From the NCBI GenBank assembly GCA_900163555.1, contig FUHX01000081.1:1-62525 (forward strand): a DNA stretch of 62,525 nucleotides. The letters are read 5' to 3'. Under the pieces are notes generated by a model. That model ran no database searches. It had not been told where the DNA came from and saw nothing but the letters and a program-made list of their open reading frames with translations. Below are positions 8,803-17,704 of this stretch, piece after piece. Position 1 is the first letter of the stretch, and each line of letters starts with the position of its first letter. Made by a program: the position numbers and the translations under genes. Source of the stretch: Actinomycetales bacterium JB111. Lineage in GTDB: Bacteria; Actinomycetota; Actinomycetes; Actinomycetales; Actinomycetaceae.

Positions 8803-8868
8803 ACACCCGCCCGGGGTCAGCCGTCGCTCGGGGGCTCACACCCGCCCGGGGTCAGCCGTCGCTCGGGG
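8803..8868. repeat. 31-base direct repeat spanning DUF3515 stop
   Basis: The same 31 bases occur at 8803-8833 and 8838-8868 (period 35). The second copy contains the last codons and TGA stop of the DUF3515 gene; the first lies just beyond the gene. The 3' end of the gene, stop included, has therefore been duplicated in tandem. Confidence 0.9.
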
Positions 8869-9481
8869 CCTCCCCGTCGCTCGCCGCCTCAGCGACCGCG
8901 CTCTCGGCCTCTGCGACGTCGTCGGCGCCCACGCACGAGGCGACCTGCTCGGTCGTCTCCACGGTGTCCCCGAGATCGATGAGGATGGCGCTCGCGTCCG
9001 CGAACATCTCCGCCGGGATATGCACCTCGATGGCCGGGATGCGCCCATAGGTCACCCACGTGGAGTCGACGGCGCTCGCGCTGCCGTCCGTCGGCACCTC
9101 GGCGGCGTCCTCGTGGATCCAGTCGTGCACGGTCCCGTCCGGCAGCTCGATCGACAGGCACTCGGCCGTGGTGGGCGGCGGCGGCGTGACGCCGCACCGC
9201 AGGGTGATCGCGGGCGTGCCCCACGCCGTCGACGCCTGCGAGCTGGTGGACCGGCGCTCGCGGTCGAACAGCGCGTCCGGAGTCGCCTGGAGGACCTGCC
9301 CGCACTCGGGCGCCGCGGCCGAGGGGGCGGGCTCCAGGTCCACGGGTGTGCCGCATCCCGCGAGCGCGCCCGCACCGAGGACGACGGCGGCCAGCGCGGC
9401 CGGTCGGACGGCACGACGACGACCCGTCGTCGGGGGGAGTGCGGGGGCCGAGGGGAAGAAGGTGTGACGGCCGCGAGACAT
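8852..9481 (-). CDS. DUF3515 lipoprotein
   Basis: A 209-residue protein of the DUF3515 family, which commonly neighbours ddl and thiL in actinobacteria and has no established function. A signal peptide ends in a lipobox at Cys43 (GALAGC). Family features include the paired cysteines in PECGQVL and LRCGVTPPPPTTAEC and the block QASTAWGTPAITL. The tail is acidic and Ala-rich. The ATG at 9481 is 7 bases after TAGGCT (minus strand), with no Shine-Dalgarno. The extreme 3' end is duplicated (8803-8868). Confidence 0.82.
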   Translation of the reverse strand: MSRGRHTFFPSAPALPPTTGRRRAVRPAALAAVVLGAGALAGCGTPVDLEPAPSAAAPECGQVLQATPDALFDRERRSTSSQASTAWGTPAITLRCGVTPPPPTTAECLSIELPDGTVHDWIHEDAAEVPTDGSASAVDSTWVTYGRIPAIEVHIPAEMFADASAILIDLGDTVETTEQVASCVGADDVAEAESAVAEAASDGEAPSDG

Positions 9482-9518
9482 GGGAATCAGCCTACGCGTG
9501 GGCCGGTAGCGTGCCCGT
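9482..9518. promoter_or_regulatory. 37-base divergent leaderless promoter region
   Basis: Only 37 bases separate the two divergent start codons. On the plus strand TAGCGT (9507-9512) is 6 bases from the thiL GTG. On the minus strand TAGGCT (9494-9489) is 7 bases from the DUF3515 ATG. The -35 region of each promoter must lie at or inside the other gene's 5' end. Confidence 0.6.
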
Positions 9519-10598
9519 GTGCGATCCATGTCCTTCGGCGGGCCCGCGCCCGCCGGTGGCGGGCGCCGGGCGGGCGAGCCTGCGACCACCGAGCCCACCA
9601 CCGACACCTCCGCCGCCCCTGCCGGCGTCCCCTCGGCCGAACCGACCGTCGGCGAGGTCGGCGAGGACGGGATCCTCGCCGTGCTGCTGCCCACGCTGCC
9701 CACCGGCCGGCGAACGATCATCGGCCCGGGCGACGACTGCGCCGTCGTCGCCTCGTCGGACTCCCGGCTCGTCGTCAGCGCCGACATGCTCGTCGAGGGC
9801 CATCACTTCCGCGGCGACTGGGGCACCCCCGCCGACGTCGGCTGGCGCGCCGCCATGCAGAACCTCGCCGACGTCGCGGCCATGGGCGCGGAGCCGATCG
9901 CGCTCGTCGTGTCGCTCGGCCTGCCGCCGCGCACGCCGGTGGGCTGGGTGCGCGAGCTGGGGCTGGGGTTCGCCGAGGCGTGCGACCCGATCGGGGTCGG
10001 CGTCGTCGGCGGGGACCTCACCGCCGCGGAGTCGCTGACGATCTCGGTCGCCGTGCACGGCGACCTCGTCGGACGCGACCCGGTGCTGCGCTCGGGGGCC
10101 CGGCCGGGCGACGTCGTGGCCCTCGCCGGCCGCCTCGGACCCGCCGCGGCCGGGCTCGCGCTCCTCATGGCCGGCAGCCCGCACGTCGTGCCGGGCGCGG
10201 ACGACCTGGTCGCCGCCTGCCTGCGCCCGCACCCGCCGATCGCGTCCGGCCAGGCGGCCGCCGACGCCGGAGCGCACGCCATGCTCGACGTCTCCGACGG
10301 GCTCGTGCGGGACGCGGGCCGGATCGCCCGGGCGTCCGGCGTCGGGATGGAGATCGACTCCGCCGCGGCACTGGCGATGGACGGCCACCGGCTCGCCCCC
10401 GCGGCCCGCGCCCTCGGCATCGACCCGCTGGAGTGGGTGCTGCACGGGGGAGAGGACCACGGCCTGCTGGCGACGTTCGCCCCCGACGCCGACCTCCCCC
10501 CGGGCTTCGTCCCCATCGGGACGGTCGTGGCCGAGAGCGGCGTGCGGGTCGACGGCGAGGCCGAGCGCGGCCTCGGCGGCTGGGACCACTTCGCCTGA
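9519..10598 (+). CDS. thiL: Thiamine-monophosphate kinase
   Basis: A 359-residue kinase that phosphorylates thiamine monophosphate to thiamine pyrophosphate with ATP. AIRS-fold landmarks are IIGPGDDCAVV, SADMLVEGHHF, AMQNLADVAAMG, VGVVGGDLTAA, LDVSDGLVRDAGR and HGGEDHGLL. The first 40 residues are Pro/Thr/Ala-rich and probably disordered. GTG 9519 fits the TAGCGT-N6 leaderless signal; an ATG three codons on is possible. rpmB and recG follow, the usual actinobacterial neighbourhood, but the DAK-family gene often found between rpmB and recG is absent. Confidence 0.95.
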   Translation: MRSMSFGGPAPAGGGRRAGEPATTEPTTDTSAAPAGVPSAEPTVGEVGEDGILAVLLPTLPTGRRTIIGPGDDCAVVASSDSRLVVSADMLVEGHHFRGDWGTPADVGWRAAMQNLADVAAMGAEPIALVVSLGLPPRTPVGWVRELGLGFAEACDPIGVGVVGGDLTAAESLTISVAVHGDLVGRDPVLRSGARPGDVVALAGRLGPAAAGLALLMAGSPHVVPGADDLVAACLRPHPPIASGQAAADAGAHAMLDVSDGLVRDAGRIARASGVGMEIDSAAALAMDGHRLAPAARALGIDPLEWVLHGGEDHGLLATFAPDADLPPGFVPIGTVVAESGVRVDGEAERGLGGWDHFA

Positions 10599-10634
10599 CG
10601 TCCCGCCGGCAACGCAGGGGCGCGGCGGCGACTT

Positions 10635-10686
10635 GTGGGACGCAAACGGCGCCTTCCGCGCCGGGAACCTGCCAGATGGGTCCCAC
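10635..10686 (+). other. Nested hairpin between thiL and rpmB
   Basis: Outer arms GTGGGAC (10635-10641) and GTCCCAC (10680-10686) enclose a smaller hairpin GGCGC (10648-10652) / GCGCC (10658-10662). It starts 36 bases after the thiL stop, so it could end the thiL mRNA. The remainder of 10599-10827 shows no gene. Confidence 0.35.
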
Positions 10687-10827
10687 CAGTCGGTCGGGGG
10701 TGGTGAGCGTTCGGCAGGCGACGGCACGGCGCCCGCACGCGGGTGCGTCCCTACGGAGCCTGCCGTCCGTCGTCGGCGGCCCGAGCCGGCCGGAATCGCA
10801 CCCGGGCGGACCGGCCCGTCAACGACG

Positions 10828-10857
10828 AAGGACCCCGCCCGACAGGGCGAGGTCCTT
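10828..10857 (-). terminator. rpmB terminator
   Basis: Arms at 10828-10840 and 10845-10857 pair over 13 bases (one G-U in the minus-strand transcript) with a 4-base loop, 24 bases beyond the rpmB stop. The stem is flanked by AAGG/CCTT ends, typical of ribosomal-protein terminators in these genomes. Confidence 0.75.
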
Positions 10858-10881
10858 GACGTCTGGTGCGTGCTGCCGGCG

Positions 10882-11079
10882 TCAGCTTTTGACGTAGCGG
10901 GTGACCTTGTCGGCCTTGAGGCACGAGGTGCACACGTTCACGCGCTTCGGGGCGCCGTTGATGTTCGCGCGGATGCGCTGGATGTTCGGGTTCCAGCGGC
11001 GCGACGTACGCACGTGAGAGTGCGACACCGTCTTGCCGAAGCTGGGGTGCTTGCCACAGATGTCGCAGGTCGCAGCCAC
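10882..11079 (-). CDS. rpmB: 50S ribosomal protein L28
   Basis: A 65-residue L28, a structural protein of the large subunit. It has two CxxC pairs (CDICG at residues 5-9 and CTSCL near residue 52), so it is the zinc-binding form; many actinobacteria also keep a cysteine-free paralogue for zinc limitation. The GTG at 11079 is preceded by AGGAGA. Core L28 features [17 protein letters not shown] and [10 protein letters not shown] are intact. It is monocistronic, transcribed away from recG, with a hairpin terminator. Confidence 0.96.
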   Translation of the reverse strand: MAATCDICGKHPSFGKTVSHSHVRTSRRWNPNIQRIRANINGAPKRVNVCTSCLKADKVTRYVKS

Positions 11080-11284
11080 GGTGGTTCTCCTGACTCGTAC
11101 TGTTGAGGCCGCGGAGGGACCGCGATCCATTGGTCGATACGCCCGATCGACGACCTCACGGCCGGACGGGCAACCGGAACAGAGTACCTTCTCGTGGCGC
11201 CCCCGCCCAAGGCCGGTGGCCGGGCCGGGTGCGTGCGTCTCGCCACACCGCGGCGGTGTCCGTACCGACACGTAGCCTGAGGCC

Positions 11285-13498
11285 GTGATCGTACCGGCGG
11301 ACCCCGCGGGCCTTGACGCCCCCGTGTCGCGGCTCGTGCGTGCCCCCGCGGCGAAGAAGTTCGCGCGCCTCGGCGTCCACACCCAGCGCGACCTGCTGCG
11401 CCACTACCCGTTCCGCTGGGTCCCGGCAGGTCGGCTCACCTCGCTCGCCGACCTCACGGTGGGGGAGCAGATCACGGTCGTCGCCCAGGTGCTGCGGGCC
11501 GAGACGAAGGTCTCCCGCGCCGGCGGCCGCGGCGGCTCGCGCCTCGTCGTCACGATCACGGACGGCTCGGCGACCCTCACGCTCGTGTTCTTCGGCTCGA
11601 GCCCGCGGTCCTTCGGCATGCACACGCGCCGGCTCACGCCGGGCACGCGCGGGCAGTTCACCGGCGAGGTCTCGAGGTTCCGCGACGACCTCCAGCTCGC
11701 CCACCCGGACTACCTCACCTTCGAGCCGGACGAGCTCGGCGCCGAGGCCGAGGCGCTCGCGGCCGACGAGGCGCGCCGCCCCACGCCGATCTACCACGCG
11801 ACCTCGGGCCTGCCGTCGTGGGTCATCGCCCGCACGGTCCGCAGCGTGCTGGACCCGCTGCGGCCCGGTGACATCCCCGAGCCCCTGACGGAGGCGTACC
11901 GGGAGGAGCACGGGCTGCTTACCGCCATCGGCGCCCTGCGCGCGCTGCACCACCCCGAGGACGAGAGGGAGGTCGACCGCGGGGCGCGGACGGTCCGCCA
12001 CGAGGAGGCCTTCGTCGTCCAGACCGCGCTCGCCCGGCTGCGCGCCGAGGCCGCCGCGGACTCCGCCGAGCCGAGCCCTGTCGAGGGCGGGCCGCTGCTC
12101 GCGGCCTTCGACGCCCAGCTCCCGTACCGGCTCACCGCCGGCCAGGCGAGCGTGGGCGAGGCGATCGCCCGCGACCTGGCCGACACCCACCCCATGCAGC
12201 GGCTCCTGCACGGCGAGGTCGGCTCCGGCAAGACCGTCGTGGCCGCCCGGGCGATGCTGCAGGTGGTCGACGCCGGGGGGCAGGCGGCCCTCCTCGCGCC
12301 CACCGAGGTGCTCGCCCAGCAGCACCACCGCGCGCTGTCCGATCTCCTCGGCCCGCTCGCCCACGGCGGCCGGCTCGACTCTCCGGAGGACGCCACGCGC
12401 GTCGGCATCCTCACCGGCTCGCAGCCGGCGGCGACCCGCCGGACCGAGCTCGCCGCGCTGGCCTCCGGCGAGACCGGGATCGTGGTCGGCACCCACGCCC
12501 TGCTCACCGAGACCGTGCAGATCCCGTTCCTGCGACTCGTGGTCGTCGACGAGCAGCACAAGTTCGGCGTGGAGCAGCGGGACGCCCTGCGCTCGCGCGG
12601 CCAGACCGTGCCCCACCAGCTCATCATGACCGCGACCCCGATCCCGCGCACCGTCGCCATGACCGTCTTCGGCGACCTCGAGACGTCCGTCCTCACCGAG
12701 CTGCCCGCAGGGCGCAGCCCCATCGCGACGACGCTCGTCCCGGCGGACAACGCGCGCTGGGTGAAGCGCGTGTGGGAGCGCGTGCGGGAGGAGGTCGACG
12801 CGGGCGGCCGGGCGTACGTCGTCGTGCCCCGCATCTCTGATGCGGACACTGACGAGACCCCCGACGACGACGCCTCCCGCCCGCCGCGCGCGTCCGTCGA
12901 GCGGGTGCTCGCCGCCCTGGGCGAGGAGGCGGCGCTCGCCGGGGTGCCGGTCGGGCACCTGCACGGCCGCATGTCCGCCGACGAGAAGCAGGCCGCGATG
13001 GCCGACTTCGCGTCGGGTGCCACGCCCGTGCTCGTGGCGACCACCGTCGTCGAGGTGGGGGTGGACGTGCCGGAGGCGAGCGTGATGGTCGTGTTGGACG
13101 CCGACGCCTTCGGCCTGTCCCAGCTGCACCAGCTGCGCGGCCGCGTGGGGCGCGGCGAGCGGGCGAGCGTCTGCCTCGTGGTGTCGCACGCGGAGGTCGG
13201 CGGACCGGCGTGGGAGCGGCTCGACGTCTTCGCGTCGACCTCGGACGGCTTCGCGCTCGCCGAGGCCGACCTTGAGCTGCGGCGGGAGGGCGACGTGCTC
13301 GGCACCGCCCAGTCCGGACGCACGAGCGGGCTGCGGCTGCTCCGGCTCGCCCGGGACGCCGACATCATCGCCGGCGCGCGGGACGCGGCGCGCGCGCTCG
13401 TGGACGCCGACCCGGAGCTGGCGGACCACCCGGATCTCGCGGCGGCGATCGTGCTGGAGCTCGAGGACGGCGAGGAGATGTTCCTCGAGAAGTCGTGA
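11285..13498 (+). CDS. recG: ATP-dependent DNA helicase RecG
   Basis: A 737-residue branch-migration helicase that remodels stalled forks and Holliday junctions. An N-terminal OB-like wedge domain ([11 protein letters not shown]) is followed by helicase motifs: Walker A GEVGSGKT (about residue 313), the DEAD-box variant [18 protein letters not shown], and motifs IV-VI with [21 protein letters not shown] and QLRGRVGRG. Length is normal. The GTG at 11285 is 6 bases after TAGCCT (11273-11278), so the mRNA is probably leaderless. The stop codon lies in a threefold 22-base tandem repeat shared with the converging permease gene. Confidence 0.96.
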   Translation: MIVPADPAGLDAPVSRLVRAPAAKKFARLGVHTQRDLLRHYPFRWVPAGRLTSLADLTVGEQITVVAQVLRAETKVSRAGGRGGSRLVVTITDGSATLTLVFFGSSPRSFGMHTRRLTPGTRGQFTGEVSRFRDDLQLAHPDYLTFEPDELGAEAEALAADEARRPTPIYHATSGLPSWVIARTVRSVLDPLRPGDIPEPLTEAYREEHGLLTAIGALRALHHPEDEREVDRGARTVRHEEAFVVQTALARLRAEAAADSAEPSPVEGGPLLAAFDAQLPYRLTAGQASVGEAIARDLADTHPMQRLLHGEVGSGKTVVAARAMLQVVDAGGQAALLAPTEVLAQQHHRALSDLLGPLAHGGRLDSPEDATRVGILTGSQPAATRRTELAALASGETGIVVGTHALLTETVQIPFLRLVVVDEQHKFGVEQRDALRSRGQTVPHQLIMTATPIPRTVAMTVFGDLETSVLTELPAGRSPIATTLVPADNARWVKRVWERVREEVDAGGRAYVVVPRISDADTDETPDDDASRPPRASVERVLAALGEEAALAGVPVGHLHGRMSADEKQAAMADFASGATPVLVATTVVEVGVDVPEASVMVVLDADAFGLSQLHQLRGRVGRGERASVCLVVSHAEVGGPAWERLDVFASTSDGFALAEADLELRREGDVLGTAQSGRTSGLRLLRLARDADIIAGARDAARALVDADPELADHPDLAAAIVLELEDGEEMFLEKS

Positions 13499-13559
13499 GG
13501 GCGCCTGCGCCTCGTCGTGAGGACGTCTACACCTCGACGTGAGGACGTCTACGCCTCGT
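13494..13559. repeat. Three 22-base tandem repeats over two converging stops
   Basis: Units at 13494-13515, 13516-13537 and 13538-13559 each begin CGTGAGG and end CCTCG plus one base. Units 2 and 3 differ at two positions; unit 1 is more diverged. Unit 1 contains the recG TGA and unit 3 the reverse-complement TAG of the permease gene. Confidence 0.92.
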
Positions 13560-15285
13560 AGGCGGGTGGCGGCGTGGTGACGACGGCGGCCAGGACGGCG
13601 CCGAGGCCGGCGGTCGCGGCCAGCAGGACGAGGATCGGCGACCCGGCCCAGATCGCGAGCCCGATCGTCACGCTCGCCACGACCGCGACGTCCGGCCCCG
13701 TGAGCAGCAGGAGGATCGAGCCGATCGGGATCGGCCCGAACGCGCTCGGCGCCACCAGGCCCGTCCCCTCGTCGTCCTTGCGGTAGGCCCAGCGCAGGGC
13801 GGCGGCCGCCCAGCCGATGCCGGACAGCGCGAGCAGGACGAACCAGGTTGGTCCGCCGAGGACGATCGCGACGCCGACCGAGTAGGGGAGCATGAGCAGC
13901 CAGGACGTGGCGAGCCGGCAGAGCCGGTGCGCGCGGGCGCTCATGGGCAGGTGCGCGTCGAGCCCGGTCTCGACGCGGGCCGTGCGCGCGCCCTCCGCGC
14001 CCGCTCGCGCCGAGACGTAGCCGCCGATCCCGATCGCGACGGCGAGGAGCCACGCGGGCAGGCCCACCGTGCCGGCGACGACGGCGATCGCGAGGGCCGC
14101 GAGCAGCGGCCGCAGCGCCCGTCCGGGGCTGCGCCTGGTGGCGACGAGGTCCGCGACGACGAGCGCGACCGGGGCGCGCCAGGGCAGGGGGAGGCGCGCG
14201 AGGAGGCGGAGGCGGGCCGGCCGTCGGATGACGGGTCGCGAGCCGGTCCGCATGAGCGAACCGAGGGAGCGGGTGTCGAGCTGGCTCACCGCTCCGGTCG
14301 CCGCCCCGGCGACGCTCCCGCCCCGGGCGATCTCGGCGTCGGGGATGCGGGGGATCGCCCGGCGGGCGGCGACCACCGCGAGAGCGAGGCCGGCCAGGGC
14401 GATGCCGGCCACCGCCCACAGCGCGCCGGCCGGCGGGACGGCGGGCGCGGGCGGCGCGAGGACGAGCACGGCGACGGCGCCCGCCGCCACCAGCGAACCC
14501 GCCACCAGGAGGGTCGCCTCGAGCGCGCCGCGGTCGCCGCCCGGCGAGGGGTCGGGTTCGGGCACGGTTGCCCGGACGGTTCCGACGTCGCCCGCCCGGG
14601 CGGGCGTCCCCGTGCGGGTGGTCACGGCTCCGCCCGCGGTGCGGGCGTCGTCGTCGGGGGAGGTGGCAAAGCCGCGGGCGGTGGGCGAGTCGCCGTCGGG
14701 GGCGGTGACCGGCGCCGACTGGGCGAGGACGAGGGCGACCGCGAGGGCCGCGATCGTCAGGCCGGCCGCGCACGCCCCGGCCACGACCTCGCCCGGACCG
14801 GCGGCGCCGTCCTGAGTGCCGAGGACCGCGACGGCGAGCGCGCCGAGGGTGGCGCCGAGCGCCCCGCCGACGGCCGGCCACTTCCACGCGGACGGCCCGA
14901 TGAGCCCGACCCGGTCCACGGGCAGCGGGAACCACCAGCGGGCGCGCGGGCCGTCGAGACCGACCGGGCCGAGGCGGCGCGCGGCGACGAGGGTGCCGAC
15001 CGCGAGCGCGGCGAGCGCGAGCAGCATCGGCCACGACCCGGCGATCCGGTCCGCCCCGGTGACTGCGAAGCCGCCGGTGCCGGCCGCTCCGGGGTCGCTG
15101 TGCGCCGGGATATAGGTGGCCGCGGCGTGCAGGGCGATCGCGATGGACATGGCGGCGGCGAGCACGCCCATGTAGACGTCGGAGAGGGTGTCGCCGAGCG
15201 TGCGGGTGGAGGACGCGCTGCGGCGCACGTCGGTCCACCGGCGGACCCGGCGGCCAGTGATCGGGCCCGCGACCTGGGCGGTCAC
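13549..15285 (-). CDS. Large ABC-associated membrane protein
   Basis: A 578-residue polytopic membrane protein with hydrophobic segments near residues 35-60, 75-100, 140-200 and 250-310 and again from 390 to the end. A cytoplasmic Ser/Thr/Asp-rich loop lies at about 200-250. The GTG at 15285 overlaps the stop of the ABC ATPase by GTGA, so it is that ATPase's permease. Its size and split hydrophobic pattern resemble the large actinobacterial DUF6297-type partners of ABC ATPases, but the family assignment is tentative. The frame is open upstream of 15285 only as antisense of the ATPase gene. Substrate unknown. Confidence 0.75.
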   Translation of the reverse strand: MTAQVAGPITGRRVRRWTDVRRSASSTRTLGDTLSDVYMGVLAAAMSIAIALHAAATYIPAHSDPGAAGTGGFAVTGADRIAGSWPMLLALAALAVGTLVAARRLGPVGLDGPRARWWFPLPVDRVGLIGPSAWKWPAVGGALGATLGALAVAVLGTQDGAAGPGEVVAGACAAGLTIAALAVALVLAQSAPVTAPDGDSPTARGFATSPDDDARTAGGAVTTRTGTPARAGDVGTVRATVPEPDPSPGGDRGALEATLLVAGSLVAAGAVAVLVLAPPAPAVPPAGALWAVAGIALAGLALAVVAARRAIPRIPDAEIARGGSVAGAATGAVSQLDTRSLGSLMRTGSRPVIRRPARLRLLARLPLPWRAPVALVVADLVATRRSPGRALRPLLAALAIAVVAGTVGLPAWLLAVAIGIGGYVSARAGAEGARTARVETGLDAHLPMSARAHRLCRLATSWLLMLPYSVGVAIVLGGPTWFVLLALSGIGWAAAALRWAYRKDDEGTGLVAPSAFGPIPIGSILLLLTGPDVAVVASVTIGLAIWAGSPILVLLAATAGLGAVLAAVVTTPPPAYEA

Positions 15286-15965
15286 AGGGCCGCGACCGCG
15301 TCGGCGCCCTCGTCGGGGCCGAGGATGTCGATGCCGTCCTCGGCGATGACGAGCACCCGGGTGGCGGCGAGGCGGACGACCGCCGGGTCGTGGGAGGCGA
15401 ACAGGACGGTGCCGCCGGTCTCGCGCTCGCGGGTGAGGCGCTCCGCGATGCGGGTGCGGGCGGAGGTGTCGAGCCGGGACTCGGGCTCGTCGAGGACGAG
15501 CAGCTCGCGCGGCCGGGCGAGGGCGGAGGCGAGCAGCAGCCGTCGCCGCTGGCCGGACGACAGGGCGGCGGGCACGGCCCGCGCGCGCTCCTCGAGCCCG
15601 AGCTCCTCCAGGAGCGCGGCCGCGGTGGCGGCCGGGTCGGCCTCGCCGTGGCCGAGCGCGGTGAGCTCCAGGTGCTCGGCCGCGGACAGCCCGGGGAAGA
15701 AGACCTCGTCGCCCAGGTCGTGGGAGACCGCCGCGCGCTGCGCCCGGGAGCGGGGGTCGGGGCGGGCACCGAACAACCGGGAGGTGCCGGAGATGGCGGG
15801 GAGCATGCCGAGGACCGTGCGCAGCAGCGTGGACTTCCCGGTCCCGTTGAGGCCGACGACCGCGAGGCACTCGCCCCGCCGCAGCGTGAATGTCACAGGG
15901 GCGCAGACGGGGTAGCCGTAGCCGACCTCGAGGTCACGGGCGGAGATGACGGTGTCGGCGGGCAT
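15282..15965 (-). CDS. ABC transporter ATP-binding protein
   Basis: A 227-residue nucleotide-binding subunit with Walker A GLNGTGKST (about residues 39-47), Q-loop region VSHDLGDEVFF, the non-canonical signature LSSGQRRRL, Walker B LLVLDEPESRLD and H-loop FASHDP. LSSGQ instead of LSGGQ is tolerated in many exporters. It is first in a two-gene unit and translationally coupled to the large membrane protein. It is transcribed divergently from rsmD with 37 bases between the starts. The minus-strand pair is inserted between recG and rsmD, which are adjacent in many actinobacteria. Confidence 0.9.
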   Translation of the reverse strand: MPADTVISARDLEVGYGYPVCAPVTFTLRRGECLAVVGLNGTGKSTLLRTVLGMLPAISGTSRLFGARPDPRSRAQRAAVSHDLGDEVFFPGLSAAEHLELTALGHGEADPAATAAALLEELGLEERARAVPAALSSGQRRRLLLASALARPRELLVLDEPESRLDTSARTRIAERLTRERETGGTVLFASHDPAVVRLAATRVLVIAEDGIDILGPDEGADAVAAL

Positions 15966-16002
15966 GAAACCAGCCTAGTTTCCGTGAAAGTAGACTGCCG
16001 GG

Positions 16003-16593
16003 GTGACACGGATCGTGGCCGGGAGCGCGGGTGGCCGCACCCTGAAGGTGCCGAGGAAGGGCACCCGCCCGACGTCGGAACGCGTGCGCGAGGCCCTGTT
16101 CTCCACGCTCGGCTCGCTCGGCGCGGTCGACGACGCGGTCGTCCTCGACCTCTACGCCGGCAGCGGGGCGCTCGGGCTCGAGGCGGTCTCCCGCGGGGCC
16201 CGCGAGGCGATCCTCGTCGAGCGGTCGGCGCCCGCGGCCGCGGACCTGAGAGAGAACGTGCGCGCGGTCGGGCTGCCGGCCCGCGTCGTCGTCTCGGACG
16301 TGACCTCCTTCTTGACGACGTCGGCGCCCCTCGGTGCCCACCTCGTCCTCATCGACCCGCCGTACGACCTGCCGTCGGCCGACCTCGACGCCGTGCTCGG
16401 GCTGCTCGCGGCCAGGCACGTCGCGCCCGACGGCGTCGTCGTGGTCGAGCGGGACCGGCGGGCGGACCCGCCGTCCTGGCCCGCCGGCCTGACCGACCTG
16501 CGGACCAAGTCCTACGGCGACACCGTCGTGTACTTCAGCGAGTTCCCCGGCGATCCGGCTACCGTGGAGGACACCATGGAGACCGACCGATGA
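16003..16593 (+). CDS. rsmD: 16S rRNA (guanine966-N2)-methyltransferase
   Basis: A 196-residue SAM-dependent methyltransferase modifying G966 of 16S rRNA. Family motifs are RIVAGSAGGRTLKVP at the start, the SAM-binding LDLYAGSGALGLEA and the catalytic IDPPYDLP. The GTG at 16003 is 6 bases after TAGACT (15991-15996) with no Shine-Dalgarno, so the mRNA is probably leaderless. It opens a run of six genes whose starts and stops overlap by 1 to 4 bases. coaD begins within its stop (ATGA). Confidence 0.95.
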   Translation: MTRIVAGSAGGRTLKVPRKGTRPTSERVREALFSTLGSLGAVDDAVVLDLYAGSGALGLEAVSRGAREAILVERSAPAAADLRENVRAVGLPARVVVSDVTSFLTTSAPLGAHLVLIDPPYDLPSADLDAVLGLLAARHVAPDGVVVVERDRRADPPSWPAGLTDLRTKSYGDTVVYFSEFPGDPATVEDTMETDR

Positions 16594-17120
16594 CCCTCGC
16601 CGTCTGCCCGGGCTCGTTCGACCCGATCACCCTCGGGCACCTGGACGTCGTCCGCCGCGCCGCCGACATGTTCGACCGCGTGATCGTGGGCGTCGCCCGC
16701 AACACGTCGAAGTCCTACCTGTTCACCGACGAGGAGCGGGTCGACCTCGCCCGGGCCGCCACCGCGCACCTGGGCGCCGTCGACGTGCAGCTCGTCCCCG
16801 GGCTGCTGGCCCAGTTCTGCAAGGACGCCGGCGCGAACGCGATCGTCAAGGGGCTGCGCGGCGGCGCCGACGTCGACGCCGAGCAGCCGATGGCGCTCAT
16901 GAACCGGCACATCTCCGGGGTCGAGACCGTCTTCGTCCTCGGCGACCCGGCACTCGCCCACGTCGCGTCCTCCCTCGTCAAGGACGTCGCCCGGTACGGC
17001 GGCGACGTCTTGGACCTCGTCCCCGAGGGAGTGGCGCACGCCCTCCCCACGGCGCTTCGCCGCGCCACGGCCGGGATCGCCCGGCCGGACAGTCCCCGAT
17101 CACCTGGAGTCACGGCATGA
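16590..17120 (+). CDS. coaD: Phosphopantetheine adenylyltransferase
   Basis: A 176-residue enzyme converting 4'-phosphopantetheine and ATP to dephospho-CoA. It has the nucleotidyltransferase HxGH-type motif PGSFDPITLGHLD, KGLRGGADVD and the C-terminal SSLVKDVARYGGDV. The ATG at 16590 overlaps the rsmD stop (ATGA) and gives a normal length. The tail after about residue 160 is short and Pro-rich. Pairing with rsmD is conserved across many bacteria; the next gene start overlaps its stop. Confidence 0.96.
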   Translation: MTLAVCPGSFDPITLGHLDVVRRAADMFDRVIVGVARNTSKSYLFTDEERVDLARAATAHLGAVDVQLVPGLLAQFCKDAGANAIVKGLRGGADVDAEQPMALMNRHISGVETVFVLGDPALAHVASSLVKDVARYGGDVLDLVPEGVAHALPTALRRATAGIARPDSPRSPGVTA

Positions 17121-17704
17121 GCACCGACCACACCCACGACGCCGGGGAGTCGCTCCTGGCGATCCTCGACGAGATGCGCCGGATGGTCACTCAGGCGCGA
17201 TCGATGCCGATGTCCTCCTCCGCGATCGTCAACCGCGCGGAGCTCCTCGACATGATCGCCTCCGCGCGCTCCGTCGTGCCCGAGTCCATCGCGGCCGCCG
17301 ACTCGATCGTGGCCGACGCGGACGCGGTGCTCGAGCGCGCGCGTTCGCAGGCGGACCAGATCGTCGCCGACGGCGAGGCCGAGGCCGCGCGTCTCGTCCA
17401 GATGGAGAGCGTGCTCGACCAGGCGCGCGCCGAGGCGGCCCGCATCATCGAGGAGGCGGAAGGCGCGGCCCAGCGCCGCGCGCAGGATGCCGACGCGTAC
17501 GCGAACCAGCAGCTCGGCCGCTTCGAGAACGAGCTCGCCGCGATCTCCTCCCAGGTCCGCGCCGGGCGCCAGTACCTCGAGAAGACCTCCGGCCTCCCGC
17601 AGGCCGCGCCCGGCGAGCCGCCCGTGGCGGACACCGCCGGCGAGGGGCAGAGGCCCGACGGCCAGAAGCACCGGCCCACGCACGCCGCGAGCGACCGACG
17701 ATGA
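17117..17704 (+). CDS. SepIVA/DivIVA-like coiled-coil protein
   Basis: A 195-residue protein, mostly a long alpha-helical coiled coil from about residue 35 to 150 rich in Ala, Glu, Asp and Arg (for example IVADADAVLERARSQADQI), with an N-terminal segment containing LLAILDEMRRMV. It overlaps coaD and DUF177 by ATGA on both sides. In mycobacteria the septum protein SepIVA lies directly before DUF177, rnc and fpg, the same order as here, so this is the likely counterpart with a role in division or polar envelope synthesis. Assignment rests on synteny and coiled-coil form. Confidence 0.75.
   Translation: MSTDHTHDAGESLLAILDEMRRMVTQARSMPMSSSAIVNRAELLDMIASARSVVPESIAAADSIVADADAVLERARSQADQIVADGEAEAARLVQMESVLDQARAEAARIIEEAEGAAQRRAQDADAYANQQLGRFENELAAISSQVRAGRQYLEKTSGLPQAAPGEPPVADTAGEGQRPDGQKHRPTHAASDRR

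Noticed and set aside
13494-13559. Possible CRISPR-like array
   Set aside because: The 22-base units are directly tandem with no spacers between them and lie over two stop codons.
13549-15870. Permease frame extending to 15870, and the 1537-residue minus frame 11156-15769
   Set aside because: Upstream of 15285 the frame is antisense or alternate-frame reading of the ABC ATPase gene, low-complexity Arg/Pro/Gly, as are most long extra frames in this GC-rich DNA.
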